Shown here: piece by piece, positions 19,073 through 27,696 of the stretch
Layout of the letters: the number at the start of each line of letters is the position of its first letter
How positions within the stretch are numbered: the first letter of the stretch is position 1
DNA from: Kocuria rosea
Lineage (GTDB): Bacteria; Actinomycetota; Actinomycetes; Actinomycetales; Micrococcaceae
Direction: 5' to 3'
NCBI RefSeq assembly: GCF_006094695.1
Contig: NZ_CP035103.1
Location: forward strand, 2,418,001-2,482,000
DNA length: 64,000 nucleotides
Position numbers and translations under genes: made by a program
The notes under the pieces: generated by a model
Told to the model about the DNA's origin: nothing
The model's database searches: none
Seen by the model: the letters and a program-made list of their open reading frames with translations, nothing else

Positions 19073-21073
19073 CTAGTCGCCCTCGTCGGCCCGCCGGGAC
19101 GCCTCCGGGGCGGTCCCGCCGGTCCCGGCGGCCCCGGTCCCGGCCGCGGCGTCGACCCCGGCGCCGGCCTCCGTGTCGGCGGCGGGCCCCTCCTCGGCGT
19201 CGGCCGGGGCGTCCGCCCCGGTGCTGCCGTCCTCGGGTGCCTCGACGCCCGGCGGGGTGTCCACCGGCGCCGTCTGCTCGCTCTCGTCCTCCTCCGGATC
19301 GTCCGTGCGCAGCGGGATCCGCACGGGCTCGGTGGTGGAGGGCGGGACGTCGTAGTGGCGCAGCACCTGGCCCATGATCTTGCTGAAGGTGGGGGTGGTG
19401 CCGATCGCGCGGACGTCGCCCTGGGGGCGCTGGAGCGTGACCGCCACGAGGTACTGGGGGTCCTCGACGGGGGCGACGCCCACGAAGGAGGTGGTGTACC
19501 CGTCGTAGCCGCCCTCCGGGCTGGGGGCCTCGGCGGTGCCGGTCTTGCCGCCCACCCGGTAGCCCTCCACGGCGGCCTCCTTGGCGCCGCCCTGGGTGAC
19601 GGTGACCTCCATCATGTCGAGCACCTGCTCGGCCGTCTCCTCGGAGACGACCCGCTCGCCCTCGGGCCGCTCGACCGGGGTGCTGGTGCCGTCGGGGGCG
19701 ACGACGGACTCGACGACCCGGGGCTCCACCTGGACCCCGCCGTTGCCGATGGCCTGGAAGATCGTCGCCGTGCGCAGCGGGGTCTGGGCGACGCCCTGGC
19801 CGAAGAGCACGGTGTACTGCTGGCGCACGTCCCACTGGTCCGCGCTCGTGAGGATGCCGGGCGACTCACCGGGCAGCTCGATGCCCGTGGTCTCGCCGAC
19901 GCCGAAGCGCTGCATCCACTCGTGGCGCTGCTCCGGGGCGAGCTTGCCGCCGACCAGGACGGTGCCGGTGTTCATCGAGTCGGCGATGATCCCGGTGAAC
20001 GTGCGCCGCTGCTCGCCGTGGTCGAAGGCGTCGGTGATCTTCTGCCCGTCGATCTCCAGGAACGGGGGCACAGTGATCTCCGTGCGGGGCGTGGCCACGC
20101 CCTCCTCCACGGCGGCCGCCGCGGTGAGGATCTTCTGGGTGGAGCCGGGTTCCACGGCCTGGGTGACGGCCCGCGCCCCCAGGTCCTCCGCCTCGGCGGA
20201 GCCGATGTCGTTGGGGTCCACGGTCGAGGAGTCGGCCAGCGCGAGCACCGCACCGTCCTCGATCCGCATGACCACGGCCGTGCCCCACTCGGCGTCCAGC
20301 TCCTCGGCGCGCTCGGTGACGGCCTGCTGGGCGAAGAACTGGACGTCGCTGTCGATCGACAGCTGCACCGAGGAGCCGTCCTCCACCGGGCTCTCCTCCT
20401 GGGGCGCCACCGGGATCCGCACGCCGTCGGCGCTGATCTCGAAGGTCCGGCTCCCGTCGGTGCCGCGCAGCAGCTCGTCCTGGGTCTGCTCGATCCCGCC
20501 GAGCGCCTCGTCGTCCCCGCCCATGAAGCCGACCACGCTGCCGCCCACCGGGCCGTTGGGGTAGATGCGGTCGGAGGACGGCTGCCCGTACACGTAGGGC
20601 AGGCCGAGCTCGCGCACGGTGTTCCACTGCTCGGGCGTGACCCCGCGGGCCACGTACTCGAACTGCTTGTCGCCGTCGAGGGCGTCCTTGACCTCGGTGT
20701 CCTCGAGTTCGAGGGCGTCGGCGAGCTGGTACACCGCCTGCGTGGGGGTCACGGTCTCGGTGGTGCCGTCGGCCAGGGGACGCTCGAACTCGCGCACCAG
20801 GGACTGGTCGACCGTGACGTCGTAGCGCTGGAGCGTGCGGGCCAGGACGTTGCCGTGGGTGTCGCGGATCTCACCGCGCAGCGCGGGCACCACCTCCGTT
20901 CGGGACCGCTCGCCGGCGGCGGCCTCGGCCCGGCCGGCGACGTCGAAGCCCTGCACCCACACGAGCCGGATCCCGAGGACCACGAGCAGGCCGAGCACGA
21001 GGACCACGCCGATGTGGCTGCGTCCGATGCCGCGGGCGCGGGGGGCGTCGGACGTCGAGCGTGCGCGTGCCAC
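19073..21073 (-). CDS. ftsI: Septal class B penicillin-binding protein (FtsI/PBP3)
   Basis: Transpeptidase that crosslinks septal peptidoglycan, partner of FtsW. The 666 residues have one N-terminal membrane helix (about 21-40), a pedestal domain (about 55-240) with LRGEIRDTHGNVLA, and the transpeptidase domain. Its three motifs are all present: STQK (about 311-314, nucleophile Ser), SMN (about 366-368) and KTG (about 510-512). An Asp/Glu/Pro-rich tail of about 65 residues follows, unusual for the family and probably disordered and outside the membrane. The start is GTG 21073. In mycobacteria this position is pbpB (Rv2163c). Confidence 0.96.
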   Translation of the reverse strand: MARARSTSDAPRARGIGRSHIGVVLVLGLLVVLGIRLVWVQGFDVAGRAEAAAGERSRTEVVPALRGEIRDTHGNVLARTLQRYDVTVDQSLVREFERPLADGTTETVTPTQAVYQLADALELEDTEVKDALDGDKQFEYVARGVTPEQWNTVRELGLPYVYGQPSSDRIYPNGPVGGSVVGFMGGDDEALGGIEQTQDELLRGTDGSRTFEISADGVRIPVAPQEESPVEDGSSVQLSIDSDVQFFAQQAVTERAEELDAEWGTAVVMRIEDGAVLALADSSTVDPNDIGSAEAEDLGARAVTQAVEPGSTQKILTAAAAVEEGVATPRTEITVPPFLEIDGQKITDAFDHGEQRRTFTGIIADSMNTGTVLVGGKLAPEQRHEWMQRFGVGETTGIELPGESPGILTSADQWDVRQQYTVLFGQGVAQTPLRTATIFQAIGNGGVQVEPRVVESVVAPDGTSTPVERPEGERVVSEETAEQVLDMMEVTVTQGGAKEAAVEGYRVGGKTGTAEAPSPEGGYDGYTTSFVGVAPVEDPQYLVAVTLQRPQGDVRAIGTTPTFSKIMGQVLRHYDVPPSTTEPVRIPLRTDDPEEDESEQTAPVDTPPGVEAPEDGSTGADAPADAEEGPAADTEAGAGVDAAAGTGAAGTGGTAPEASRRADEGD

Positions 21074-21151
21074 GTGTCTGCCTCGTTCCTGGTTGCGACT
21101 GGGAGATGTCCGGGGGGCTGCTGCCGGCGGGGGCGGGGGCCGGTGGCCCGG

Positions 21152-21868
21152 TCACTCCCCGGGCGTGCGCTGCGGCGGGGCCGCGAGGGAGCCGCCCTCC
21201 GCGTCCGCGGCGCCGGCCGGCGCGGCGTCCTCGCGGGCGCTGCGCTCGGCGTCCTCCCGCTCCTGCGCCGCCTTCTCCCGCTCGCGGTCCTCGGCGCGCT
21301 GGGCGGCACGGTCCGCGGCCTCGGAGCCGGTCTGGTGGGCGTGGTCGACCAGGATCTCGTGGTTCTCCTGGGGCTGCGCGGGCATGGGGTCGCCCTCGAC
21401 GGTCCCGTTCGTGACGTCGACCGTGCCCGAGTCCTGCGCGGGGACCATGCCGAGGTCCGTCGCCATCACCGCGAGGTTCTGCGGGGCGTTGTAGAACTCG
21501 AGGTCCTGGGTGAGCGCCTCGTTCTGCTGGCTGAGGGCCTGCTCCTGGGCGCGCAGCTCCACGAGCCGGTACTGGCCCCCGGAGATCTGGATGTTCAGCA
21601 CCAGGATCGAGGCCAGCGCCACCACGAGCGCCACCAGGCTGAGCACCACGGTGGAGAACCGCTGCCGGCGTGCCCGGCCCGGGACCACGGACAGCGGGGC
21701 CCGGGTCGACCCGGCCCGCTCCTCGGCGGGCGGCGCCGGGTCGCTCAGCTGGCGGGCGGAGGTGCCCTCCACCGGCGGACGCTGCCCGCGCCGCCCGGCC
21801 CAGGCGCCGATGCCCGTGCGCTGGGAGGTCGGGCGGACGGGGCGTCGCTGGAGTCCGGTTCCGCTCAT
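21152..21868 (-). CDS. ftsL: FtsL/FtsB-like bitopic division protein
   Basis: Probable divisome subunit that joins FtsQ and activates FtsWI. The 238 residues show a basic cytoplasmic N-terminus (1-70), one membrane helix (about 71-93) and a short coiled coil (about 97-127; [16 protein letters not shown]). [17 protein letters not shown] is typical of the actinobacterial Rv2164c-like proteins. A long, highly charged Glu/Arg/Ala C-terminal extension (about 180-238) is extra. Sequence similarity in this family is low, so the name rests on position between rsmH and ftsI and on the architecture. The ATG at 21868 overlaps the rsmH stop by 4 bp. Confidence 0.82.
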   Translation of the reverse strand: MSGTGLQRRPVRPTSQRTGIGAWAGRRGQRPPVEGTSARQLSDPAPPAEERAGSTRAPLSVVPGRARRQRFSTVVLSLVALVVALASILVLNIQISGGQYRLVELRAQEQALSQQNEALTQDLEFYNAPQNLAVMATDLGMVPAQDSGTVDVTNGTVEGDPMPAQPQENHEILVDHAHQTGSEAADRAAQRAEDREREKAAQEREDAERSAREDAAPAGAADAEGGSLAAPPQRTPGE

Positions 21869-22866
21869 GCCGTGTACCTCTGCGCGTTCTGTGCTGTGGG
21901 GGGGACGTGCTCTCGGATGCGCTCCACCGCGCGCAGGCGCGCGGAGGCGGCACGGGGGTTATCGTCGATCTCCCGGGGGGTGGGGGTCTCCGTCCCGCGG
22001 GTCAGGACCCGCAGGGTGGGCTTGTGCTGGTCGAGCTCCACGGGGAAGCCCTTCGGCGCCGTCGAGGCGGCTCCGCGGGCGAAGGCCTGCTTGACGATCC
22101 GGTCCTCGAGGGAGTGGTAGCTCATGGCCACCACGCGCCCGCCCACGGGCACTGCGTCCAGTGCGGCGGGGATCGCCCGGCGCAGCACGTCGAGCTCCTC
22201 GTTGACCTCGATCCGCAGCGCCTGGAAGGTCTGCTTCGCGGGGTGCCCCTTGCGGTGCTGGGCGCCCTGCGGCACGGCCCCGCGGACGACCTCGACGAGC
22301 TCGCCCGTGGTCCGCAGCGGGGTCCTGTCCCGCTGCGCCACGATCGCGCGGGCGATCCGACCGGCGAAGCGCTCCTCGCCCCAGTCCCGCAGGATCCGGC
22401 GCAGGTCCTCCTCGCTGTAGTCGTTGACCACGTCCTGGGCGGTGACGGGCGCGGTGGAGTCCATGCGCATGTCCAGGGGCGCGTCGTAGGAGTAGGCGAA
22501 GCCGCGCTCGCGCTCGTCGAGCTGCAGCGAGGAGACCCCGAGGTCGAAGAGCACCGCATCCGCGTGGTCGAACCCGTGCCGGCCGAGGGCCTCCGGGATC
22601 CGGTCGTAGGTCGTGTGCACGGGGTGGAACCGGTCCCCGAACGGGGCGAGCCGCGCGCCGGCCAGTGCGTGGGCCTGCGGGTCCCGGTCGATCGCCACCA
22701 GCTGCAGGCCGGGGAAGCGCCGCAGCAGCGCCTCGGAGTGACCGCCCATGCCCATCGTCGCGTCCACCGCCACGGCGCCGTCCTCGCCGAGCGCGGGAGC
22801 CATCAGGTCCAGGCACCGTTCGAGCAGCACGGGAACGTGGAGCTGCTCGGCTGGGCGTTGCGCCAT
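21865..22866 (-). CDS. rsmH: 16S rRNA (cytosine-1402-N4)-methyltransferase
   Basis: SAM-dependent enzyme (formerly MraW) that methylates C1402 of 16S rRNA in the ribosomal P-site. The 333 residues start with [13 protein letters not shown], then [15 protein letters not shown] (about 34-48) for SAM binding. [19 protein letters not shown] and [19 protein letters not shown], and the C-terminal [15 protein letters not shown] are all hallmarks. The start is ATG 22866 with AAGAGAGGG upstream. It follows mraZ, separated by 229 bp, and overlaps ftsL by 4 bp. Confidence 0.97.
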   Translation of the reverse strand: MAQRPAEQLHVPVLLERCLDLMAPALGEDGAVAVDATMGMGGHSEALLRRFPGLQLVAIDRDPQAHALAGARLAPFGDRFHPVHTTYDRIPEALGRHGFDHADAVLFDLGVSSLQLDERERGFAYSYDAPLDMRMDSTAPVTAQDVVNDYSEEDLRRILRDWGEERFAGRIARAIVAQRDRTPLRTTGELVEVVRGAVPQGAQHRKGHPAKQTFQALRIEVNEELDVLRRAIPAALDAVPVGGRVVAMSYHSLEDRIVKQAFARGAASTAPKGFPVELDQHKPTLRVLTRGTETPTPREIDDNPRAASARLRAVERIREHVPPTAQNAQRYTA

Positions 22867-23095
22867 GGGCCCTCTCTTCGGCGGTCGACGGTGGATCGGT
22901 CTTCGGTGGCCGGCGCCGGGTCGACGCCGTGGTGCGGCGGCGGGCCTTCCAGGATCAGAACCCCATCCGCTGGCCGTCCCTCGAATCCGGCCTGGCTCAG
23001 GGGAAGGTGAGTCAGGACGGTGACGGCTGTGCGGCTGGAGATCTCATCCGGGAAGCGGCTCCGCGTGCTCCGCGGTGGTCTCGGCCGCCCTGCGC

Positions 23096-23527
23096 TCAGA
23101 AGAGCCCGGGCACCACTTCCTCCTCGGTCTCGGAGAAGACGGCCTCCTTCTCGTTCAGGTAGTCGTTCCACGCCTGGGCGTCCCAGATCTCCGCCCGGGT
23201 GCCCGCGCCGATGACGGCGAGCTCCCGGCCCAGCCCGGCGTAGTCCCGCAACGGCGGCGGTATGGTGACTCGGCCCTGCTTGTCCGGGACCTCGTCCGAG
23301 GCGCCCGAGAGAAAGACCCGGATGTAGTCCCTGGCCTGCTTCGAGGACAGCGGTGCCGCCCTCAGCTGCTCGTGGACCCGCTCGAACTCGCGGACGCTGA
23401 ACACGTAGAGGCACCGTTCCTGACCGCGGGTCAGCACGAGTCCCTCCGCCAGTTCCTCCCGGTACTTCGCCGGCAGGATCAGGCGGCCCTTCTCGTCGAG
23501 ACGGGGTGAGTACGTTCCGAGAAACAT
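23096..23527 (-). CDS. mraZ: Transcriptional regulator MraZ
   Basis: DNA-binding repressor of the dcw operon that binds repeats upstream of its own gene. The 143 residues contain two SpoVT/AbrB-like halves, each with a D-x-x-G-R motif: [14 protein letters not shown] (about 11-24) and [18 protein letters not shown] (about 81-98). The ATG at 23527 fits the usual [11 protein letters not shown] start and lies 8 bases after GGAGAGG; an in-frame GTG two codons earlier is too close to that site. Upstream lie three 10-bp repeats overlapping the promoter. Confidence 0.96.
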   Translation of the reverse strand: MFLGTYSPRLDEKGRLILPAKYREELAEGLVLTRGQERCLYVFSVREFERVHEQLRAAPLSSKQARDYIRVFLSGASDEVPDKQGRVTIPPPLRDYAGLGRELAVIGAGTRAEIWDAQAWNDYLNEKEAVFSETEEEVVPGLF

Positions 23528-23570
23528 GCTCACCGCCTCTCCAGCCCGAGAGTTCTCCCAGATCCATCTC

Positions 23571-23606
23571 TTCGCCCCACTTTACTCCACTTCACTCCCC
23601 GGTCAA
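23571..23606 (-). promoter_or_regulatory. mraZ promoter overlapped by a three-repeat MraZ box
   Basis: Reading the minus strand, three 10-bp repeats follow one another: GGGGAGTGAA (23600-23591), GTGGAGTAAA (23590-23581), GTGGGGCGAA (23580-23571). This G-rich, 10-bp-spaced array matches the known form of MraZ operators. TTGACC (23601-23606) and TAAAGT (23579-23584), 16 bp apart, give a -35/-10 pair within and next to the array, so bound MraZ would block RNA polymerase. The transcript leader would be about 45 bases. Confidence 0.75.
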
Positions 23607-23934
23607 CGAACGCAGGGGCCGGGCGCCGCGGCGTGGCGCGGCGCCCGGGCGCCGCGACGGGCGTCGCCCCAGGTGGGCACGGCGGCGCCGCGGCGGAGGG
23701 CGGCGGGGAGGAGCGTGTAGGACACCCCGGGCCCGCGGTGCGGGGCGCCGGCACCGGGCGTCGGGGAGCGCGGTGGAGGACGCCGCGGCCCGCGGCACCG
23801 GGCGCCGGCGGAGGGGTGCGGGGAGGAGAGTGGAGGACGCCGCGGTGCGGGCCGCGGGGAGGACGGTGGAGGAACGCTCCCCGGACGCTCCCGGGGTGCG
23901 GCCGGGGTGCGGCCGCGGCACCTCCAGGGCATGC
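23607..23934. other. Non-coding spacer upstream of mraZ
   Basis: Very G+C-rich, purine-biased spacer between the mraZ promoter and the DUF3040 terminator, part of a 552-bp gap between genes. Open frames here are compositional and none resembles a protein family. It contains the imperfect GGGGAG repeats annotated separately. I see no RNA gene. Confidence 0.6.
23705..23877. repeat. Four imperfect copies of a GGGGAG...GTGGAGGACGCC motif
   Basis: Copies begin near 23705, 23763, 23820 and 23856, and share GGGGAG followed within a few bases by GTGGAGGACGCC or a close variant (the first reads GTGTAGGACACC). Spacing is 58, 57 and 36 bp. Seen directly by eye; function unknown. Confidence 0.55.
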
Positions 23935-23964
23935 AAAAGCTCCCCGGCGGTGCACCGGGGAGCT
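23935..23964 (-). terminator. Rho-independent terminator of the DUF3040 gene
   Basis: Perfect 10-bp stem (23938-23947 with 23955-23964), 7-base loop, followed on the minus strand by TTTT. It lies about 115 bp beyond the DUF3040 stop codon and is the most classical terminator in the window. Confidence 0.85.
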
Positions 23965-24079
23965 GATCGGACCCTGCAGACCGCCGTGCGGCAGCAGGGT
24001 GGGGGGAGGTGGAGGGGCCGGGCGGGTCGGTTCGAGCGGGCGGCGCCCTGCGGTCGGCTCCGGGTCCGGGCGGGGCCGG

Positions 24080-24457
24080 TCAGGTGGACGGGCCCCCGGA
24101 GTTGCGCTGGTCCCAGCGCTCCTCGAGGTTCTGCAGGAAGGGCGACGAGCGGCGGGGCGGGCCGCCCTTGCCGGGCTCCCCGCCGGGGCGCGGCTTGCCG
24201 GAGCGCAGCGTGGCGACGTAGACACCCGCGCCCATCACCACGAAGCCCAGGACCCCGACCAGGATGGAGTCGATGACGACCCCGCCCAGGAGGACGAGCA
24301 GGCCGACGACGGCGATCACGATCCCGAGGACGATGTTGCGGGTGGAAGCACCCCTGACGGCGCGGGACCCCATGTTCGTCACGAACCTCGGGTCGTCCGC
24401 GTGGAGCTGCTTCTCGAGCTGCGCCAGGAGCTGTTGCTCGTGCTCGGACAGTGGCAC
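24080..24457 (-). CDS. DUF3040 small membrane protein
   Basis: A 125-residue protein of the actinobacterial DUF3040 family (Rv2169c position, upstream of mraZ); function unknown. It opens with MPLSEHEQQLLAQLEKQLHA, the diagnostic segment of the family. RFVTNMGSRAV follows, then two adjacent hydrophobic helices (about 42-60 and 64-82), and a basic Pro/Gly-rich cytoplasmic tail ending in RWDQRNSGG. I choose GTG 24457 with GGAGG 6 bases upstream; the earlier in-frame ATG overlaps that ribosome-binding site. It follows dinB by 55 bp and has its own terminator. The conserved position next to dcw suggests, but does not prove, an envelope role. Confidence 0.85.
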   Translation of the reverse strand: MPLSEHEQQLLAQLEKQLHADDPRFVTNMGSRAVRGASTRNIVLGIVIAVVGLLVLLGGVVIDSILVGVLGFVVMGAGVYVATLRSGKPRPGGEPGKGGPPRRSSPFLQNLEERWDQRNSGGPST

Positions 24458-24512
24458 GGTATGCCTCCTCATCCTTCGGGTGCGGATTCCCCGGCTGTTC
24501 CGGCGCCGCCTG

Positions 24513-25793
24513 CTACCAGGATAGACCGTCGGGTGCTGATTTGGCACCGCGCACACGGCTGTCAACAGCCTCCGAGTTGCCCTCCGGACTCCGGGGTGCG
24601 GGAGGCAGGAGACGGGCGGGGCCGAGGCGCTCGGCGCCGAAGCGGGCGTGCACCCGGTCCATGGCCTGCTCGGCGGCCCCCCACCCCTCCTCGCGGCCGT
24701 CCAGGCTCAGCTGCAGGGCGTCCGTGGCGGGCTCCAGCCGCTCGGCGCGGATGCCGATGAGCCGGACCGGCTGGGGCCGGTCCCCGAGCTCCTCGAGCAG
24801 GCCCACGCCGTGCTCGAGGAGGTCGTGGGCGGACGTGAAGGGATGCTGCAGGGTTCGCGACCGGGTGATGGTCGTGAAGTCCGCCCAGCGCACCTTGAGC
24901 CCCACCCGGCGGGCGCGCAGACCCTGCCGGCGCAGCCGCGAGGCGGTCCGGTGGCTGAGCCGCAGGAGGGTCTCGTGCAGCACGCGGTCGTCCGCGACGT
25001 CCCGGGGGAAGGTCTCCTCCGCGCCCACGCTCTTCTCCTCGCGGACCGGTTCGACGGGGCGGGGGTCCCGTCCGTTGGCGAGCTCGTGCAAGTGGTGGCC
25101 GGCCGCCCGTCCGACCAGGCGGGTCAGCATCGGCACGGGGGCGGCCGCGAGGTCCCCCACGCTCCTGAGCCCCGCGCCGGTGAGCGTCTCGGCCGTGCGC
25201 CCGCCGACGCCCCACAGCGCCGAGACCGGCAGCTCCGCCAGGAACGCGACGGTGTCCTCGGGCTGGACGAGCAGCAGGCCGTCCGGCTTGGAGCGGGTGG
25301 AGGCGATCTTGGCGACGGTCTTGTTGGCGCCGATCCCCACGGAGGCGGTCAGTCCCAGCTCGTCCCGCACACGGGCCCGAAGGCCGCGGGCGATGCCCAC
25401 GGGCGGGCCGAGCCGCCGGACCGCTCCGGCGACGTCGAGGAAGGCCTCGTCCACGCTGATCTGCTCGACACGGTCGGTGATGTCCCAGAACATGGCCATG
25501 ACCCGGCGGGAGTAGGCGTCGTAGGCGTCCCGGTGGGGCTCGAGCAGGACGGCCCGGGGGCACATCGCCCGGGCCCTTGCCAGGGGCATGCCGGAGCGGA
25601 CGCCGAACGCCCGGGCCTCGTAGGACGCGGAGAGGACGACGGAGCGGCCGCCCGACCCGGCCACGATGACGGGCCTGCCGCGCAGCCCAGGGGCCGCGAG
25701 CAGCTCCACGCCGACGTAGAACATGTCCATGTCGACGTGCAGCACGGCGCACTGCCGCCAGCGCTCCAGCCGGTCCCTCGGCGTCTCGGTCAC
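24513..25793 (-). CDS. dinB: DNA polymerase IV (Y-family, DinB)
   Basis: Error-prone translesion polymerase. The 426 residues carry VDMDMFYVGVE (about 19-29), with metal-binding Asp residues and a Tyr at the steric-gate position, SYEARAFGVRSGMPLA, the second acidic motif SVDEAFLDV (about 115-123), and IGANKTVAKIAS. A helix-hairpin-helix thumb region (LWGVGGRTAETL) and a little-finger domain follow. Near the C-terminus, QLSLD looks like a beta-clamp binding motif. The start is GTG 25793 with GGAGGA upstream. It is divergent from the polyprenyl synthase gene. Confidence 0.95.
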   Translation of the reverse strand: MTETPRDRLERWRQCAVLHVDMDMFYVGVELLAAPGLRGRPVIVAGSGGRSVVLSASYEARAFGVRSGMPLARARAMCPRAVLLEPHRDAYDAYSRRVMAMFWDITDRVEQISVDEAFLDVAGAVRRLGPPVGIARGLRARVRDELGLTASVGIGANKTVAKIASTRSKPDGLLLVQPEDTVAFLAELPVSALWGVGGRTAETLTGAGLRSVGDLAAAPVPMLTRLVGRAAGHHLHELANGRDPRPVEPVREEKSVGAEETFPRDVADDRVLHETLLRLSHRTASRLRRQGLRARRVGLKVRWADFTTITRSRTLQHPFTSAHDLLEHGVGLLEELGDRPQPVRLIGIRAERLEPATDALQLSLDGREEGWGAAEQAMDRVHARFGAERLGPARLLPPAPRSPEGNSEAVDSRVRGAKSAPDGLSW

Positions 25794-25903
25794 CGCGTCC
25801 TCCTCCCGGGTCCGGCACAGCTTAGCCCTCGGCGCGGACATCCCGGCCGCGGTGCGGGCCCCGGCCCGGGCGGAGCCCCCCGGTCCGCTCACCGGGCCTT
25901 CGA

Positions 25904-25909
25904 TAGGCT
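25904..25909 (+). promoter_or_regulatory. Candidate -10 element for the polyprenyl synthase gene
   Basis: TAGGCT, a common actinobacterial -10 form that recurs before pknL and the ribokinase-family gene here, lies 69 bp before the ATG at 25978 in the 184-bp divergent region with dinB. No convincing -35 is visible. Confidence 0.35.
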
Positions 25910-25977
25910 GGGGCGGACATCGCGGACGGCCGGCAGAGGGCGTCCGCCGCCGCCCCGAGTCCGAGGTCGATCCGCCC

Positions 25978-27129
25978 ATGACGTGCCCGCCCCTCCCGCA
26001 CCACCCCGACGCCCCCGCCGGCACCGCGCCGCAGGCCCGGCCCCAGGACGCCTTCCGCGCCGAGGACGAGCGGTTCGTGGCGCAGCTGCACGCGGAGCTG
26101 GAGGAGTTCTTCGGCCGGCAGCGAGCGGTCCTGGGCGGCATCTCGGCGGACGCCCTCCCGCTGCTGGACGCCGTCGTCGCGCTCTCCGCCGGCGGCAAGC
26201 GGCTGCGGGCGCGGCTGTGCTACTGGGGCTGGCGGGCGGCGGGCGGCGACCCGGAGGACCCGGCCGTGGTCCGGGCCGGGGCGGCGCTCGAGCTCTTCCA
26301 GTCCGCCGCGCTCATCCACGACGACGTCATCGACCGCTCCGACACCCGCCGCGGCGCCCCCAGCGTGCACCGCCGCTTCGAGTCCGTGCACGCGGACCGG
26401 GGCTGGGCCCTGGACGGTCCGGCCTTCGGCGTGGCCGCCGCGATCCTCTCGGGCGACCTGTGCCTGTCCTGGAGCGAGCAGTCGTTCGCCGCGGCCACCA
26501 CCACGGCGCCCGGCGGCCACCGCGCACGGGCGGTCTTCGACCTCATGCGCTCCGAGGTGATGGCCGGGCAGTACCTCGACGTGCAGGGCGAGGTCGCCGG
26601 CGGGGGCCAGGACCGCGACGGCGCGGTGCAGCGGGCCCTGGACGTCATCCGGTACAAGTCGGCGAAGTACTCGGTGGAGCACCCTGTGGTGCTCGGCGCC
26701 GCCCTGGCCGGGGCGCCGGAGCCGGTCCTGGAGCGCTGCTCCGCGTTCGCGCTGCCCCTGGGCGAGGCGTTCCAGCTGCGCGACGACGTCCTGGGCGTGT
26801 TCGGCGACCCGGCGGCCACGGGCAAGCCCGCCGGCGACGACCTGCGGGAGGGCAAGCGGACGGTGCTCGTCGGCTACGTCCGCACGCTCGGCAGCGAGGC
26901 GCAGATCGCGCGGCTCGAGGACGCCCTGGGCCGGCCGGAGCTGACGGAGGAGGACGTCGAGGAGCTCCGCTCGCTCATCACGGCGTGCGGCGCCCTGGGC
27001 TCCACGGAGGAGCTCATCGAACGGCTCAGCGGGGAGGCGTTCACCGCGCTGGACCGGCTCGGGGCCGACGCCGTGCCGATGGCCGCGCTGCGCGGCCTCG
27101 CGACGGCTGCGGTCCGCCGCTCGTCCTGA
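25978..27129 (+). CDS. Polyprenyl diphosphate synthase (IdsA type, geranylgeranyl-like)
   Basis: Head-to-tail isoprenyl chain elongation for quinone, carotenoid or polyprenol precursors. The 383 residues contain AGGKRLRARLCYWGWR, which binds isopentenyl diphosphate, and the first Asp-rich motif HDDVIDRSDTRRG (about 104-116). KSAKYSVEHP and the second Asp-rich motif QLRDDVLGVFGDP with the KPAGDDLREGKRT segment follow. Product length cannot be read from sequence. It occupies the position of idsA2 (Rv2173) in mycobacteria, followed by the Rv2175c-like gene and pknL as there. Confidence 0.9.
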   Translation: MTCPPLPHHPDAPAGTAPQARPQDAFRAEDERFVAQLHAELEEFFGRQRAVLGGISADALPLLDAVVALSAGGKRLRARLCYWGWRAAGGDPEDPAVVRAGAALELFQSAALIHDDVIDRSDTRRGAPSVHRRFESVHADRGWALDGPAFGVAAAILSGDLCLSWSEQSFAAATTTAPGGHRARAVFDLMRSEVMAGQYLDVQGEVAGGGQDRDGAVQRALDVIRYKSAKYSVEHPVVLGAALAGAPEPVLERCSAFALPLGEAFQLRDDVLGVFGDPAATGKPAGDDLREGKRTVLVGYVRTLGSEAQIARLEDALGRPELTEEDVEELRSLITACGALGSTEELIERLSGEAFTALDRLGADAVPMAALRGLATAAVRRSS

Positions 27130-27131
27130 GT

Positions 27132-27179
27132 CCGGCGCGCCGGGCCGGTCCCGCGGTCGGGGCCGGTCCGGCGCGCCGG
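27132..27179. terminator. Long convergent hairpin between the polyprenyl synthase and Rv2175c-like genes
   Basis: The 12-bp palindrome CCGGCGCGCCGG occurs at 27132-27143 and 27168-27179. The intervening bases also pair imperfectly, giving an about 22-bp stem. It fills the gap between two converging genes, so a bidirectional terminator is likely. Confidence 0.7.
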
Positions 27180-27190
27180 TCAGGAGCGGG

Positions 27191-27577
27191 TCACCAGGCC
27201 AGGGCCTGCGCCCGGCGGCGGATCTCCGTCTTGCGCCCGTCCCGCAGCGCGTCGACGGGACGGCCCGGCAGGGACTCGTCCTCGGTGAACAGCCACGTGA
27301 TCGCCTCGACGTCGGTGAAGCCGGAGTCCCGCAGGACCGCCACCGTGCCCTTCAGCGAGTCGACCACGGCGCCGTCCAGCAGGAAGGCGGCCGGCACCCG
27401 GCGGATGCTGTCGTGCGGGTTGCGGACGGCGAGGAGCGTCCCGTCGTCGACGAGGCCGTGGACGCGGGTGACCACGAGGCCGAGCTGCTCGGCGACGTCG
27501 GGCAGGGGCAACCACTCCTGGACGAGACCGTCCAGGCGGTCGAACTCCTCGGTGCTGATTCCGGATGTGTTCTTCAC
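27191..27577 (-). CDS. Rv2175c-like winged-helix DNA-binding protein
   Basis: A 128-residue protein of the actinobacterial Rv2175c family, which in M. tuberculosis binds DNA and is a substrate of the kinase PknL. It has an N-terminal helix-turn-helix segment (WLPLPDVAEQLGLVVTRVHGLVDDG, about 22-46) and a C-terminal domain of unknown function (about 65-128; VLRDSGFTDVEAITWLF). The start is GTG 27577. The pknL-like kinase gene lies nearby on the other strand with one gene between, preserving the mycobacterial pairing. Whether the protein is phosphorylated here is inference. Confidence 0.85.
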   Translation of the reverse strand: MKNTSGISTEEFDRLDGLVQEWLPLPDVAEQLGLVVTRVHGLVDDGTLLAVRNPHDSIRRVPAAFLLDGAVVDSLKGTVAVLRDSGFTDVEAITWLFTEDESLPGRPVDALRDGRKTEIRRRAQALAW

Positions 27578-27629
27578 GCCCCCAGAGTGCCACGTCCGCC
27601 GGTGCCCGTGCCACGCGGGCCCGCCACGG

Positions 27630-27635
27630 TATGCT
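27630..27635 (+). promoter_or_regulatory. Candidate -10 for the LysM transglycosylase gene
   Basis: TATGCT lies 62 bp before the ATG at 27697 in the divergent gap. The leader of roughly 55 bases has some pairing potential (GCGGAG/CTCCGC) but I recognise no riboswitch in it. Confidence 0.35.
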
Positions 27636-27696
27636 CGACCCGCGGAGCCGGCTGAGACCTCCGCACCTTCCCCGATCAGCGTCAGAGAGTTACTTC

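Noticed and set aside
23633-24760. Protein-coding gene in the mraZ upstream gap
   Set aside because: Long frames exist on both strands but are Arg/Pro/Gly-rich by composition, lack family motifs and run through the DUF3040 gene.
27600-27696. Possible riboswitch (ydaO-type or TPP) ahead of the LysM gene
   Set aside because: A CTGAGA and a GCGGAG/CTCCGC pairing are present, but the conserved cores of neither class can be found, and the leader is too short.
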